A stretch of DNA of 10,481 bases from JBJXGF01 sp046153015 (GTDB lineage: Bacteria > Actinomycetota > Acidimicrobiia > Acidimicrobiales > CAIXPF01). The notes beneath the pieces are model-generated. The model was not told the origin of the DNA, searched no databases, and saw nothing but the letters and a program-made list of their open reading frames with translations. The position numbers and the translations under genes are program-made. Where the stretch lies: NCBI GenBank assembly GCA_046153015.1, contig JBJXGF010000388.1, positions 1-10,481 on the forward strand, written 5' to 3'. Shown piece after piece: positions 1 to 6,666 of the stretch. Positions within the stretch are counted from its first letter, which is position 1, and every line of letters starts with the position of its first letter.

Positions 1-962
1 TCCCCGCTCGAAGCCAGCTCATCGAGACGGGCCCGGGCGGCGGCGGCGAAACCGAGCACCGCGGCGAGATCCTCGCCGTACTTGCGACGCAACGACCGCA
101 GCAGCACCCGCCGCGCCTGCACCTCGGCGAGGCGCTCCGGGTCGGGCTCGATCGCTTCGCCCGCGGCCCGCAGCTCGCCGGCGGCGTCGTCGAGCTCGGC
201 GACGAGGCCCGCCACCCGGGCGCGATGCGCCTCGAGCGGCCCCCGCCCGCCGAGCGCCCCCAGCGCGGCACGGGCGAGGTCCAGCGCGCCGCCCTCCCCG
301 CCGTCGCCGGTCAGCGCGGCGACGGCCTCGGCGGCGGCGTCGCGCAGGGCCACCGCGTCGGCCAGCAGCTCCTCCTCGGCCTCGAGGGCGGCCTCCTCGT
401 CGGCCGAGACGATCGCCGCGGCGTCGATCTCGTCGAGCTGGTAGCGCAGCAGGTCCATCTCGCGCGCCCGTTCCCGCTCGTCGCCGCCGAGCGCAGCGAG
501 GCCGGCGTCCAGCGCGGCGAGCGCGGCTCGGGCCTCGGCGAGGGGGGTCAGGTCCACGCCGCCGAAACGGTCGAGCGCAGCGCGTTGCACTGCGCCCGAG
601 AGCAGCGACTGGTGGGCGTGCTGACCGTGCAGGTCCACCAGCCGGGCGCCCCATTCGGTCAGCTCGGCCAGCGCCGCGGGCCGCCCGTCGACGTAGGCCC
701 GGGAGCGCCCGACGCGGGGCACCACCCGGGTGAGCACCACCTCGGCGCCGTCGAGCTCGAAACGGCCGGTCACCGTGGCCTCCGCGGTGCCGGCGCGCAC
801 GAGGCCGGGGTCGGCCTTGGCGCCCACCAGCAGCTCGATGGCCTCCACGACGAGGGTCTTGCCGGCGCCGGTCTCGCCGGTGAGCGCGGTCATGCCCGGC
901 CCGACGAGCAGCGAGAGCTGCTCGATCACGCCGAGGTCGCGCACGGCCAGCTCGATCAGCAC
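1..962 (-). CDS. recN: DNA repair protein RecN, N-terminal part (3' end outside window)
   Basis: RecN is an SMC-like ATPase of double-strand-break repair that acts early with RecA at broken ends. The frame opens at a GTG (962-960), six bases after the nadK stop, and gives VLIELAVRDLGVIEQLSLLVGPGMTAL without its later part. The Walker A motif TGETGAGKT is at residues 28-36. The RecN signature LHGQHAHQSLL follows at about 110-120, and RYQLDEIDA at about 173-181. An Ala/Glu/Leu-rich stretch follows and fits the start of the coiled coil. The frame stays open to base 1, giving 320 codons; family members are about 550-590 residues, so the rest of the coiled coil, the Walker B motif and the C-terminal ATPase lobe lie outside. 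The spacing to nadK indicates one operon. Identification is secure; only the GTG start is a choice, supported by position and the family N-terminus. Confidence 0.93.
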   Translation of the reverse strand, partial: MLIELAVRDLGVIEQLSLLVGPGMTALTGETGAGKTLVVEAIELLVGAKADPGLVRAGTAEATVTGRFELDGAEVVLTRVVPRVGRSRAYVDGRPAALAELTEWGARLVDLHGQHAHQSLLSGAVQRAALDRFGGVDLTPLAEARAALAALDAGLAALGGDERERAREMDLLRYQLDEIDAAAIVSADEEAALEAEEELLADAVALRDAAAEAVAALTGDGGEGGALDLARAALGALGGRGPLEAHRARVAGLVAELDDAAGELRAAGEAIEPDPERLAEVQARRVLLRSLRRKYGEDLAAVLGFAAAARARLDELASSG

Positions 963-968
963 GGGCCG

Positions 969-1829
969 CTACCGGTCGTTGAGGCCGAACTTGGCCTTCA
1001 GGATGCTGTGGAACCGGCGTTCGCCGAAGGTCACCAGCCGGGCCGGCTTGGCCGCCGCTCGGCACACCACGGCGTCGCCCTCGGCCAGCTCGTCGTCGAG
1101 GCGGGCGCCGTCGATGAACAGGCTGGCCGGGCGGTAGCTGGCCACCACGATCCGGATCTCGGTCTCGGCCAGCAGCACCAGCGTGCGGTCGAAGAGCATG
1201 TGGGGAGACACGGGGGTGAGCAGCAGGGCCCGGTGGCGGGGGGCGACGATCGGGCCGCGAGCCGAGAGCGCGTACGCCGTCGAGCCAGTCGGGGTGGCGA
1301 CGATCAACGCGTCGGCGGCGTAGGTGGTGAAGTACTCGCCGTCGAGGTGCACGGCGAGGCGCACGGTGTGGCCGCTCGGGGTCTTCTCCACCACCGCCTC
1401 GTTCAGCGCGGCGCGGGGCGGCCCGGCGGGCCGGCCCGTCCGTTCGAGCGCCACCGCCACCCGGAGCCGCTCCTCGATGTCGTAGTCGCCGACGAGGAAA
1501 CGGCCGAGCGCGGCCGACGCGCCGTTCGCTTCGACCTCGGTGAGGTAGCCGAGGTTGCCGGCGTGGACGCCGAGCACGGGCACGTCGTGGTCGGCGGCGA
1601 GCTCCACCGCGCGCAGCATCGTGCCGTCGCCCCCGACGCTCACCGCGAGGTCGGCGCCGATCGCCAGCTCGTCGTCGTTGCGGGCAAGCTCGGCCCGGTC
1701 GATGCTCTTGGCGTCGTCCTTGGCGAGGCGCACCGCGTGACCGCCGGCCTCGAGCCACGCCACCGTGAACCGGGCGAGGTCGAGCGCCTCGTCGCGGTAC
1801 TGGTGGACCACAATCGCCACGACCGCCAC
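969..1829 (-). CDS. nadK: NAD kinase
   Basis: Cytosolic ATP/polyphosphate-NAD kinase, which phosphorylates NAD to NADP. The 286-residue product is close to the usual bacterial length of 270-305. The glycine-rich motif SVGGDGTML is at residues 64-72, followed by GVHAGNLGYLTE (87-98), the substrate-binding LNEAVV (142-147), and TPTGSTAYALSARGP (179-193). The conserved LTPVSPH is at 204-210. The start is GTG at 1829, two bases after the tlyA stop; a GGGGA lies about eight bases upstream inside the tlyA end, so translation is probably coupled to tlyA. The usual Asn of GxN is His here, which is also known in some Firmicutes NadK proteins and should not abolish activity. Gene order tlyA-nadK-recN is the standard actinobacterial arrangement (ppnK, Rv1695, in M. 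tuberculosis). Confidence 0.97.
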   Translation of the reverse strand: MAVVAIVVHQYRDEALDLARFTVAWLEAGGHAVRLAKDDAKSIDRAELARNDDELAIGADLAVSVGGDGTMLRAVELAADHDVPVLGVHAGNLGYLTEVEANGASAALGRFLVGDYDIEERLRVAVALERTGRPAGPPRAALNEAVVEKTPSGHTVRLAVHLDGEYFTTYAADALIVATPTGSTAYALSARGPIVAPRHRALLLTPVSPHMLFDRTLVLLAETEIRIVVASYRPASLFIDGARLDDELAEGDAVVCRAAAKPARLVTFGERRFHSILKAKFGLNDR

Positions 1830-1831
1830 GT

Positions 1832-2683
1832 TCAGCGTCCCCGGCCGAGCGCCGCGGCCCGCTCCACGGCGCCGGCGAGGTCGGCGCCGTCGCCGTCGGC
1901 GCGCAAGTGGAGGAAGAACTCCACGTTGCCGTCGGCGCCGGTCAGCGCCGACACCGCCGCGGCGCAGGGCGGCGCGCCCGCCGCGATGAAGGCGGCCGCG
2001 GCCGAGTCGAGCGCGGCGAGCCAGGCCTTTGGGTCGCGGATCACGCCGCGGCCCCGGGCCGCTTCCCGCCGACCGGCCTCGAACTGGGGTTTGACCAGCG
2101 CCACCAGGTCGCCGCCGGGCGCGGTCAGCGAGACGAGGCGGGCGGCCACGAGGCGCAGCGAGATGAACGACAGGTCGGCGGTGACCACCGCCGCCGGGCC
2201 GCCGAGCGGCTCGGGAGTCACGAAACGCAGGTTGGTTCGCTCCACGCTGCGCACCCGCGGGTCGGCCCGGAGCCGCTCGTGGAGCTGCCCGCGGCCCACG
2301 TCGAGCGCGACGACCTCGGCCGCGCCCCGTTGCAGCAGGCAGTCGGTGAACCCGCCGGTCGAGGCGCCGGCGTCGATGGCGCGCCGGCCGGTCACGTCGA
2401 GGCCGAACTGGTCGAGCGCCGCGTCGAGCTTGTCGCCGCCGCGGGACACGAAGCGGGCCGGCGGCGCCGCCACCTCGAGCGCCTCGGCGGGGTCGACCAG
2501 GCGCGCCGCCTTGGCCGCCACCGAGCCGGCCACCAGCACCGCGCCGGCGCCGATCAGCTCGCCGGCCTGCGCCCGGGACGCGGCCAGGCCCCGGCGAACC
2601 AGCTCGGCATCGAGTCGACGTCGCGTAGCCGTAGCGCCCTCCCGACAGCGCAGTCCCGGCCCCGATCCTAGGGCCGGCCGCAC
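1832..2683 (-). CDS. tlyA: TlyA family rRNA 2'-O-methyltransferase (16S/23S rRNA)
   Basis: TlyA transfers a methyl group from S-adenosylmethionine to cytidine 2'-OH in 16S and 23S rRNA; its loss gives capreomycin resistance in mycobacteria. An S4 RNA-binding domain lies at about residues 23-75 (LDAELVRRGLAASRAQA...). A FtsJ-like methyltransferase domain follows, with SRGGDKLDAAL (80-90), SAM motif DAGASTGGFTD (104-114), ADLSFISL (169-176), VKPQFEAGR (197-205) and NVEFFL (253-258). The catalytic set Lys85, Asp170, Lys198 and Glu255 corresponds to Lys69, Asp154, Lys182 and Glu238 of the M. tuberculosis enzyme as I recall it. The 16-17 residue offset suggests that the first 17 codons from this GTG are not native. 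The only canonical in-frame start before the S4 domain is the GTG at 2683, but a good Shine-Dalgarno stands before an ACG at 2632-2630. The product is certain, the start is not. Confidence 0.95.
   Translation of the reverse strand: MRPALGSGPGLRCREGATATRRRLDAELVRRGLAASRAQAGELIGAGAVLVAGSVAAKAARLVDPAEALEVAAPPARFVSRGGDKLDAALDQFGLDVTGRRAIDAGASTGGFTDCLLQRGAAEVVALDVGRGQLHERLRADPRVRSVERTNLRFVTPEPLGGPAAVVTADLSFISLRLVAARLVSLTAPGGDLVALVKPQFEAGRREAARGRGVIRDPKAWLAALDSAAAAFIAAGAPPCAAAVSALTGADGNVEFFLHLRADGDGADLAGAVERAAALGRGR
2637..2643 (-). promoter_or_regulatory. Shine-Dalgarno inside the nominal tlyA start region
   Basis: Reading the minus strand, GGGAGGG lies five bases before an in-frame ACG (2632-2630), just where homologous TlyA proteins begin. 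No ATG, GTG or TTG occurs in frame here. Either the real start is a non-canonical ACG, or this is a chance purine run inside a gene that starts at GTG 2683. Confidence 0.45.
2665..2670 (-). promoter_or_regulatory. Candidate -10 element for tlyA
   Basis: The minus strand reads CTAGGAT, so TAGGAT fits the actinobacterial TANNNT -10 consensus. It lies upstream of the GGGAGGG Shine-Dalgarno, leaving room for a short leader of about 25-30 bases. I see no convincing -35. If used, it would give tlyA-nadK-recN its own transcript and would put the GTG at 2683 upstream of the transcription start. Confidence 0.3.
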
Positions 2684-2717
2684 GCTCGGTTGCGCATCGC
2701 CGCCCGGCCGGCCTCGC

Positions 2718-3461
2718 TCAGGAAGGGGCGGAGACCGCCTCGTAGAGGTCCGCGGCCACGAGGTCGGGGGCCGGGTCCACGGGGAGATCGGCCCGTGTGG
2801 TCACCCCAGTCAGCACCAGCGCGAACCGGTAGCCGAGGGCCCGGGCGAAGCGGCCGTCGGTGTCGGCCCGGTCGCCCACCATCGTGCCGCCGGCGCCGAG
2901 CCGGCCGAGTACGTACGCCGCCATCGGCGGGTGGGGCTTGCCGGCGATCTCGGCCCTGACCCCGGCCGCGGTCTCGATCGAAGCGAGGATGGCGCCCCCG
3001 CCGGGGATCAGGCCCTCCGGGGTGGGGTAAGTGGCGTCGTCGTTGGTGGCCAGCAGCCGGGCGCCGTTGCGCACCGCCGCCGCCGCGATCCGCATCCGCT
3101 CGTAGTCGAAGCTGCGGTGGAACCCGACCACCACCACGTCGGCGGACCCGTCGAGCACCACCCGCACGCCGCGCTCGGTGAGCGCCTCCGCCACGCCGGC
3201 CCCGGCGCACACCAGCGCGGTCTCGTGCGGCGCCACGAGCTGCGCAGCCACCGTCGCCGAGGTCACGACGTCGCCGGCGGCGGGGATCCCGAAGCCGGCC
3301 AGCTTCGCCTCTACCGCCGCGGTGGGGACCGACGAGTTGTTGGTGACGAACACCACCCGCTCGCCCCGGGCCCGCAGCTGCGCCACCGCCTCCGCCGCCC
3401 GCGGCAGGACCTGGTCGCCCAGCCACACCACCCCGTCGAGATCGAGCGCCCAGCCCCCCAC
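2718..3461 (-). CDS. HAD-superfamily class IIA phosphatase (NagD / glycerol-3-phosphate phosphatase type)
   Basis: Predicted cytosolic phosphatase of 247 residues. HAD motif I is DLDGV (7-11) with the Asp nucleophile and Asp acid/base. Motif II is FVTNNSS (38-44). The class IIA cap has ATNDDATYPTPEGLIPGGG (138-156), the motif III Lys is in GKPHPPM (174-180), and motif IV is GDRADTD (196-202). The mycobacterial gene in the same place before tlyA (Rv1692) is a glycerol-3-phosphate phosphatase in glycerophospholipid recycling, so that substrate is a reasonable inference by position. The mycobacterial protein has an extra C-terminal domain that is absent here. The GTG start at 3461 is the first possible start after an in-frame TGA (3470-3468). 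It lacks a Shine-Dalgarno, and a promoter-like pair sits eight bases upstream. The stop is 34 bases from the tlyA GTG. Substrate is not proven by sequence. Confidence 0.92.
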   Translation of the reverse strand: MGGWALDLDGVVWLGDQVLPRAAEAVAQLRARGERVVFVTNNSSVPTAAVEAKLAGFGIPAAGDVVTSATVAAQLVAPHETALVCAGAGVAEALTERGVRVVLDGSADVVVVGFHRSFDYERMRIAAAAVRNGARLLATNDDATYPTPEGLIPGGGAILASIETAAGVRAEIAGKPHPPMAAYVLGRLGAGGTMVGDRADTDGRFARALGYRFALVLTGVTTRADLPVDPAPDLVAADLYEAVSAPS

Positions 3462-3469
3462 AGCCGCTC

Positions 3470-3499
3470 AGCATGGGCAACCCGGCCACGGGCCGTCAA
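3470..3499 (-). promoter_or_regulatory. Candidate promoter of the HAD-tlyA-nadK-recN operon
   Basis: On the minus strand TTGACG (3499-3494) is followed after 18 bases by CATGCT (3475-3470). The -35 matches the housekeeping consensus at five of six positions and the -10 at three of six. CATGCT ends eight bases before the GTG of the phosphatase, so transcription would start at or within about two bases of the start codon, giving a leaderless mRNA. That fits the absence of a Shine-Dalgarno. Confidence 0.45.
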
Positions 3500-3525
3500 A
3501 GCCGCCGCCCCGCCCGGACGCGACA

Positions 3526-3557
3526 GAGGGGGCGCGCCGCACGCGACGCGCCCCCTC
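3526..3557 (-). terminator. GC-rich hairpin terminator after korB
   Basis: A perfect 11-bp stem (GAGGGGGCGCG, 3526-3536, pairing with 3547-3557) encloses a 10-base loop and begins 12 bases after the korB stop. No U-run follows on the minus strand, which is usual for the I-shaped terminators of high-GC actinobacteria. It separates korAB from the HAD operon. Confidence 0.7.
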
Positions 3558-3569
3558 CTGCCGAGCGGC

Positions 3570-4589
3570 TCAGACCTCCCAGGTGGCGCCCGAACGCAGC
3601 AGCGCCTTCAGGTCGCCCGGGCCCATCTTCTCCTGCGCCTGGGCCAGCTGACGGGCCGTGCCCTCGGCGTACTCGGCCTGCTCCACGGCGCGGAACACAC
3701 CGATCGGGGTGGGGTCCGTCTGGTTGCGGGCCAGGCGCGACAGCGAGAACGCCAGCGCCGGGTCCGGCCGGGTCTCGTCGTGCACGATGATCGCGTCCTC
3801 GCCCACGTCGGCCACGTCGACGATCTTCAGCTGGCCCTGACGGTCCAGGTGCACGCCGCGCTCGAGCTCGGCGCCGAAGCGGATCGGCTGGCCGTGCTGG
3901 AGGGGGATCAGCATCGAGTCGCGCTTGTCCCGCTTGGTGATCGTCTCGAACGCCCCGTCGTTGAACACGTTGCAGTTCTGGTAGATCTCCACGAACGCCG
4001 AGCCCTTGTGGGCATGGGCCCGCCGGAACATCTCGATCATGTGCTGACGGTCCATGTCGTGGGTGCGGGCCACGAACGTGGCGTCGGCGCCCAGCGCCAG
4101 CGACAGCGGGTTGAACGGGTTGTCCAGCGAGCCGTAGGGCGACGACTTGGTGACCTTGCCGACCTCGCTCGTGGGCGAGAACTGGCCCTTCGTCAACCCG
4201 TAGATCTGGTTGTTGAACAGCAGCAGCTTGATGTTGACGTTGCGGCGCAACGCGTGGATCAGGTGGTTGCCGCCGATCGACAGGAAGTCGCCGTCGCCGC
4301 CCACGACCCACACGTCGAGGTCGGGCCGGGCCATGGCCAGGCCGGTGGCGATGGCGGGGGCCCGGCCGTGGATGGAGTGCATGCCGTAGGTGTTCATGTA
4401 GTACGGGAAGCGGGCGGCGCAGCCGATCCCCGAGATGAACACCGTGTTCTCCCGGCTGACGCCCAGCTCGGGCATCAGCAGGCGCAGCGCGGTGAGGATC
4501 GAGTAGTCGCCGCACCCTGGGCACCAGCGAACCTCTTGGTCGCTCGCCCAGTCCTTCGCCGAGGTGACCGGCGTCTCGGTGTCAGTCAT
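3570..4589 (-). CDS. korB: 2-oxoglutarate:ferredoxin oxidoreductase beta subunit
   Basis: The 339-residue beta subunit binds thiamine diphosphate and a [4Fe-4S] cluster and passes electrons from oxidative decarboxylation of 2-oxoglutarate (or another 2-oxoacid) to ferredoxin. CPGCGDY is at 23-29, GIGC at 54-57, HSIHGRAPAIATGLA at 71-85, and the TPP/Mg motif GGDGDFLSIGGNH (97-109) with NNQIYGLTKGQ at 126-136. Cys23, Cys26, Cys57 and Cys206 have the spacing of the four cluster ligands in two-subunit 2-oxoacid:ferredoxin oxidoreductases, so the cluster is predicted to be intact. The ATG at 4589 overlaps the korA stop by eight bases (ATGACTGA), with GGGAG six bases upstream, which shows translational coupling. 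The HSIHGR and LTKGQ motifs and pairing with a gamma-alpha fusion favour the actinobacterial KorB group; 2-oxoglutarate as substrate is inferred from that likeness. Confidence 0.96.
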   Translation of the reverse strand: MTDTETPVTSAKDWASDQEVRWCPGCGDYSILTALRLLMPELGVSRENTVFISGIGCAARFPYYMNTYGMHSIHGRAPAIATGLAMARPDLDVWVVGGDGDFLSIGGNHLIHALRRNVNIKLLLFNNQIYGLTKGQFSPTSEVGKVTKSSPYGSLDNPFNPLSLALGADATFVARTHDMDRQHMIEMFRRAHAHKGSAFVEIYQNCNVFNDGAFETITKRDKRDSMLIPLQHGQPIRFGAELERGVHLDRQGQLKIVDVADVGEDAIIVHDETRPDPALAFSLSRLARNQTDPTPIGVFRAVEQAEYAEGTARQLAQAQEKMGPGDLKALLRSGATWEV

Positions 4590-6459
4590 TGAGCGCTCCC
4601 ATGATCCCGTCGAAGATCTCTCCCGCCGTGAACGGCGTTCCCATCACCTTGCTGAGGCGCTTGGCGTCGACCAGGAAGTCGGCGCGCACGAGCCGCCACA
4701 GATGCCCGAGGTTCATCTCGGGGATCAGCACCTTCGGGTAGCGCCGCACCACCTCGGCGAGGTTGGTCGGGAACGGGTTGAGGTGCACGAGGTGGGCGGT
4801 GGCCACCTTGGCGCCCGCCGCCCGCGCCCGGTCCGCCCCGGTGAGGATCGCACCCCAGGTGGAGCCCCAGCCGAGCACCAGGATCTCGCCGTCCTCGACG
4901 TCGCCCCGAACCTCCACCGGCGGCAGGTCGGCGGCGATGCCGGCGATGCGGTCGGCCCGCAGCTGCACCATCTTGCCGTGGTTCTCGGGCTCGTACGCAA
5001 CGTTGCCCGACCCGTCCTGCTTCTCCAGGCCGCCGATGCGGTGCATCAGGCCCGGGGTGCCCGGGATCGCCCACGGCCGCGCCATCGTCTCCGGGTCACG
5101 CAGGTACGGCCAGTACTCGGGCGTGCCGTCGGCCGCTTCGTGGTTGAACTCGGTCTGGAACGGCGTGGAGATGTCCGGCAGCGAGTCGACGTCGGGGATG
5201 AGCCAGGGCTCGGAGCCGTTGGCCAGGTAACCGTCGGAGAGCAGGAACACCGGCGTGCGGTACTTGAGGGCGATGCGGGACGCTTCGATGGCGGCGTCGA
5301 AGCACTGCGAGGGGCTGTAGGCGGCCACGATCGGCACCGGCGCCTCGCCGTGACGGCCGAACATCGCCATCAGCAGGTCGGCGGCCTCGGTCTTGGTCGG
5401 CAGGCCGGTGGAGGGCCCGCCGCGCTGGATGTCGATCACCAGCAGCGGGAGCTCGAGGCTCACGGCCAGGCCGATCGCCTCGCCCTTCAGCGCCACACCC
5501 GGGCCCGAGGTGGTGGTGACGGCCAAACTGCCGCCGAACGCAGCGCCGATGGCGCTGCCGATGCCGGCGATCTCGTCCTCGGCCTGCAGGGTGCGCACCC
5601 CGAAGTTCTTGTGCTTGGACAGCTCGTGCAGGATGTCCGACGCCGGCGTGATCGGATACGAGCCGAGGAACACCGGCAGCTTGGCCAGCTGGCCGGCGGC
5701 GACGAGGCCCCAGGCCAGCGCCGTGTTCCCGTTGATGTTCGTGTACAGGCCGCTCGTCTGGGGCGCCGGACGCACCTGGTAGGAGTGGTCGAACAGCTCC
5801 GCCGTCTCGCCGAAGGCGTGCCCCGCCTTGAAAGCGAGGAGGTTGGCGTTGAGCACCATCTCGTTGCGGCCGAACCGCTCCCGGATCCACGCCAGCGTGG
5901 GCTCGACGGGCCGGGTGTACATCCAGGTGACGAGCCCGAGCGCGAAGAAGTTCTTCGACCGCTCGGCGTCTCGGGGCTTGACGCCGGCCTCTTTCACCGC
6001 CTCCTTCGTGAGGCTGGTCATCGGCACGCGGAACAGCCGGAAGCCCTTCAGGCTGTCGTCGTCGAGCGGGCTGCCCCGGTAGCCGACCTTCTCGAGGTTC
6101 CGCTCGTCGAACGCGTCTTCGTTGACGATCAGCGTGCCGCCCGGCTCGAGCAGGTGCAGCTCGCTTCTGAGCGCGGCCGGGTTCATGGCGATCAGCACGT
6201 TCGGCGAGTCGCCGGGCGTGGTGATCTCGTGATTCGAGATCTGGATCTGGAACGCCGACACGCCGGCGATGGTGCCGGCGGGCGCGCGAATCTCGGCGGG
6301 GAACTCGGGCAGGGTGGCCAGATCGTTGCCGAACATGGCGCTCACGCTCGTGAAACGGTCCCCTGTGAGCTGCATGCCGTCGCCTGAGTCGCCCGCGAAT
6401 CGGATCACTACGCGGTCGAGCTCTTCGACGGCCGAGGCGCGTTCTGCGGTGTCGGTCAC
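4582..6459 (-). CDS. korA: 2-oxoglutarate:ferredoxin oxidoreductase alpha subunit (gamma-alpha fusion)
   Basis: This 625-residue subunit works with KorB to convert 2-oxoglutarate and CoA to succinyl-CoA and CO2, reducing ferredoxin. It is the usual aerobic fusion: a gamma domain at about 15-225 (VIRFAGDSGDGMQLTG, 18-33; GDSPNVLIAMNP, 83-94) followed by the alpha pyrimidine-binding domain with GSYPITPASDILHELSK (266-282), LQAEDEIAGIGSAIGAA (291-307), TTTSGPGVALKGEAIGL (315-331) and QRGGPSTGLPTKTEAADLL (345-363). The C-terminal part (about 530-625) fits the transketolase-like domain II. The start is GTG at 6459, preceded by a GGGGGG run four bases upstream. No ferredoxin gene is in the window. 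In M. tuberculosis the homologous KorAB supports an alternative to 2-oxoglutarate dehydrogenase; a similar role in the TCA cycle is inferred here. Confidence 0.96.
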   Translation of the reverse strand: MTDTAERASAVEELDRVVIRFAGDSGDGMQLTGDRFTSVSAMFGNDLATLPEFPAEIRAPAGTIAGVSAFQIQISNHEITTPGDSPNVLIAMNPAALRSELHLLEPGGTLIVNEDAFDERNLEKVGYRGSPLDDDSLKGFRLFRVPMTSLTKEAVKEAGVKPRDAERSKNFFALGLVTWMYTRPVEPTLAWIRERFGRNEMVLNANLLAFKAGHAFGETAELFDHSYQVRPAPQTSGLYTNINGNTALAWGLVAAGQLAKLPVFLGSYPITPASDILHELSKHKNFGVRTLQAEDEIAGIGSAIGAAFGGSLAVTTTSGPGVALKGEAIGLAVSLELPLLVIDIQRGGPSTGLPTKTEAADLLMAMFGRHGEAPVPIVAAYSPSQCFDAAIEASRIALKYRTPVFLLSDGYLANGSEPWLIPDVDSLPDISTPFQTEFNHEAADGTPEYWPYLRDPETMARPWAIPGTPGLMHRIGGLEKQDGSGNVAYEPENHGKMVQLRADRIAGIAADLPPVEVRGDVEDGEILVLGWGSTWGAILTGADRARAAGAKVATAHLVHLNPFPTNLAEVVRRYPKVLIPEMNLGHLWRLVRADFLVDAKRLSKVMGTPFTAGEIFDGIMGALND

Positions 6460-6517
6460 CAGACCCCCCGGAGGTCTTGTCTGCCACTACGGATGCACGC
6501 GAAAAGCCGCACGCTGA

Positions 6518-6523
6518 ACTCTA
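6518..6523 (-). promoter_or_regulatory. Candidate -10 element for korAB
   Basis: TAGAGT on the minus strand fits TANNNT and lies 58 bases before the korA GTG, leaving a leader of about 50 bases. No good -35 is visible. A second candidate, TAGGGT at 6649-6644, lies further up in the same 207-base gap between fbaB and korA. Choice between them cannot be made from sequence. Confidence 0.25.
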
Positions 6524-6594
6524 CATCCCTCGTTCAGGTGGCCTGGGCCACTTGGTGCGCTCCGACCGGGGTCGCCGCTGGGCAGAACACCCCG

Positions 6595-6614
6595 GCCAAG
6601 CGCTCGGACTTGGC
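6595..6614 (-). terminator. Weak hairpin downstream of fbaB
   Basis: GCCAAG (6595-6600) and CTTGGC (6609-6614) form a perfect 6-bp stem with an 8-base loop, 52 bases after the fbaB stop. It is short and has no U-run. It is the best small stem I see between fbaB and korA, but it may not terminate transcription. Confidence 0.25.
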
Positions 6615-6666
6615 GCTCGATCGTTGGTCGACGCCGAGCGGCCACCCTAGGCCCCCCGGCGCGGCG

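Noticed and set aside
1536..1569. His in place of the conserved Asn in the NAD kinase GxN motif (GVHAGNLGYL)
   Set aside because: The same His occurs in known active Firmicutes enzymes of the GIHTGHLGF type, and all other motifs are intact, so it is not a novelty.
3483..3495. Short stem CGGCC-ACG-GGCCG upstream of the phosphatase
   Set aside because: Only five pairs in a GC-rich gap; chance is enough, and the nearby promoter-like pair explains the region better.
225..4592. A 1455-codon open frame on the plus strand
   Set aside because: It runs antisense to recN, nadK, tlyA, the phosphatase and korB, all of which have clear family motifs. Its product is His/Gly/Arg/Val-rich without any recognisable domain. 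Long antisense frames are expected in very GC-rich coding DNA.
4564..6387. A 607-codon plus-strand frame antisense to korA
   Set aside because: Same reason: it mirrors the codon pattern of korA and has no domain-like sequence.
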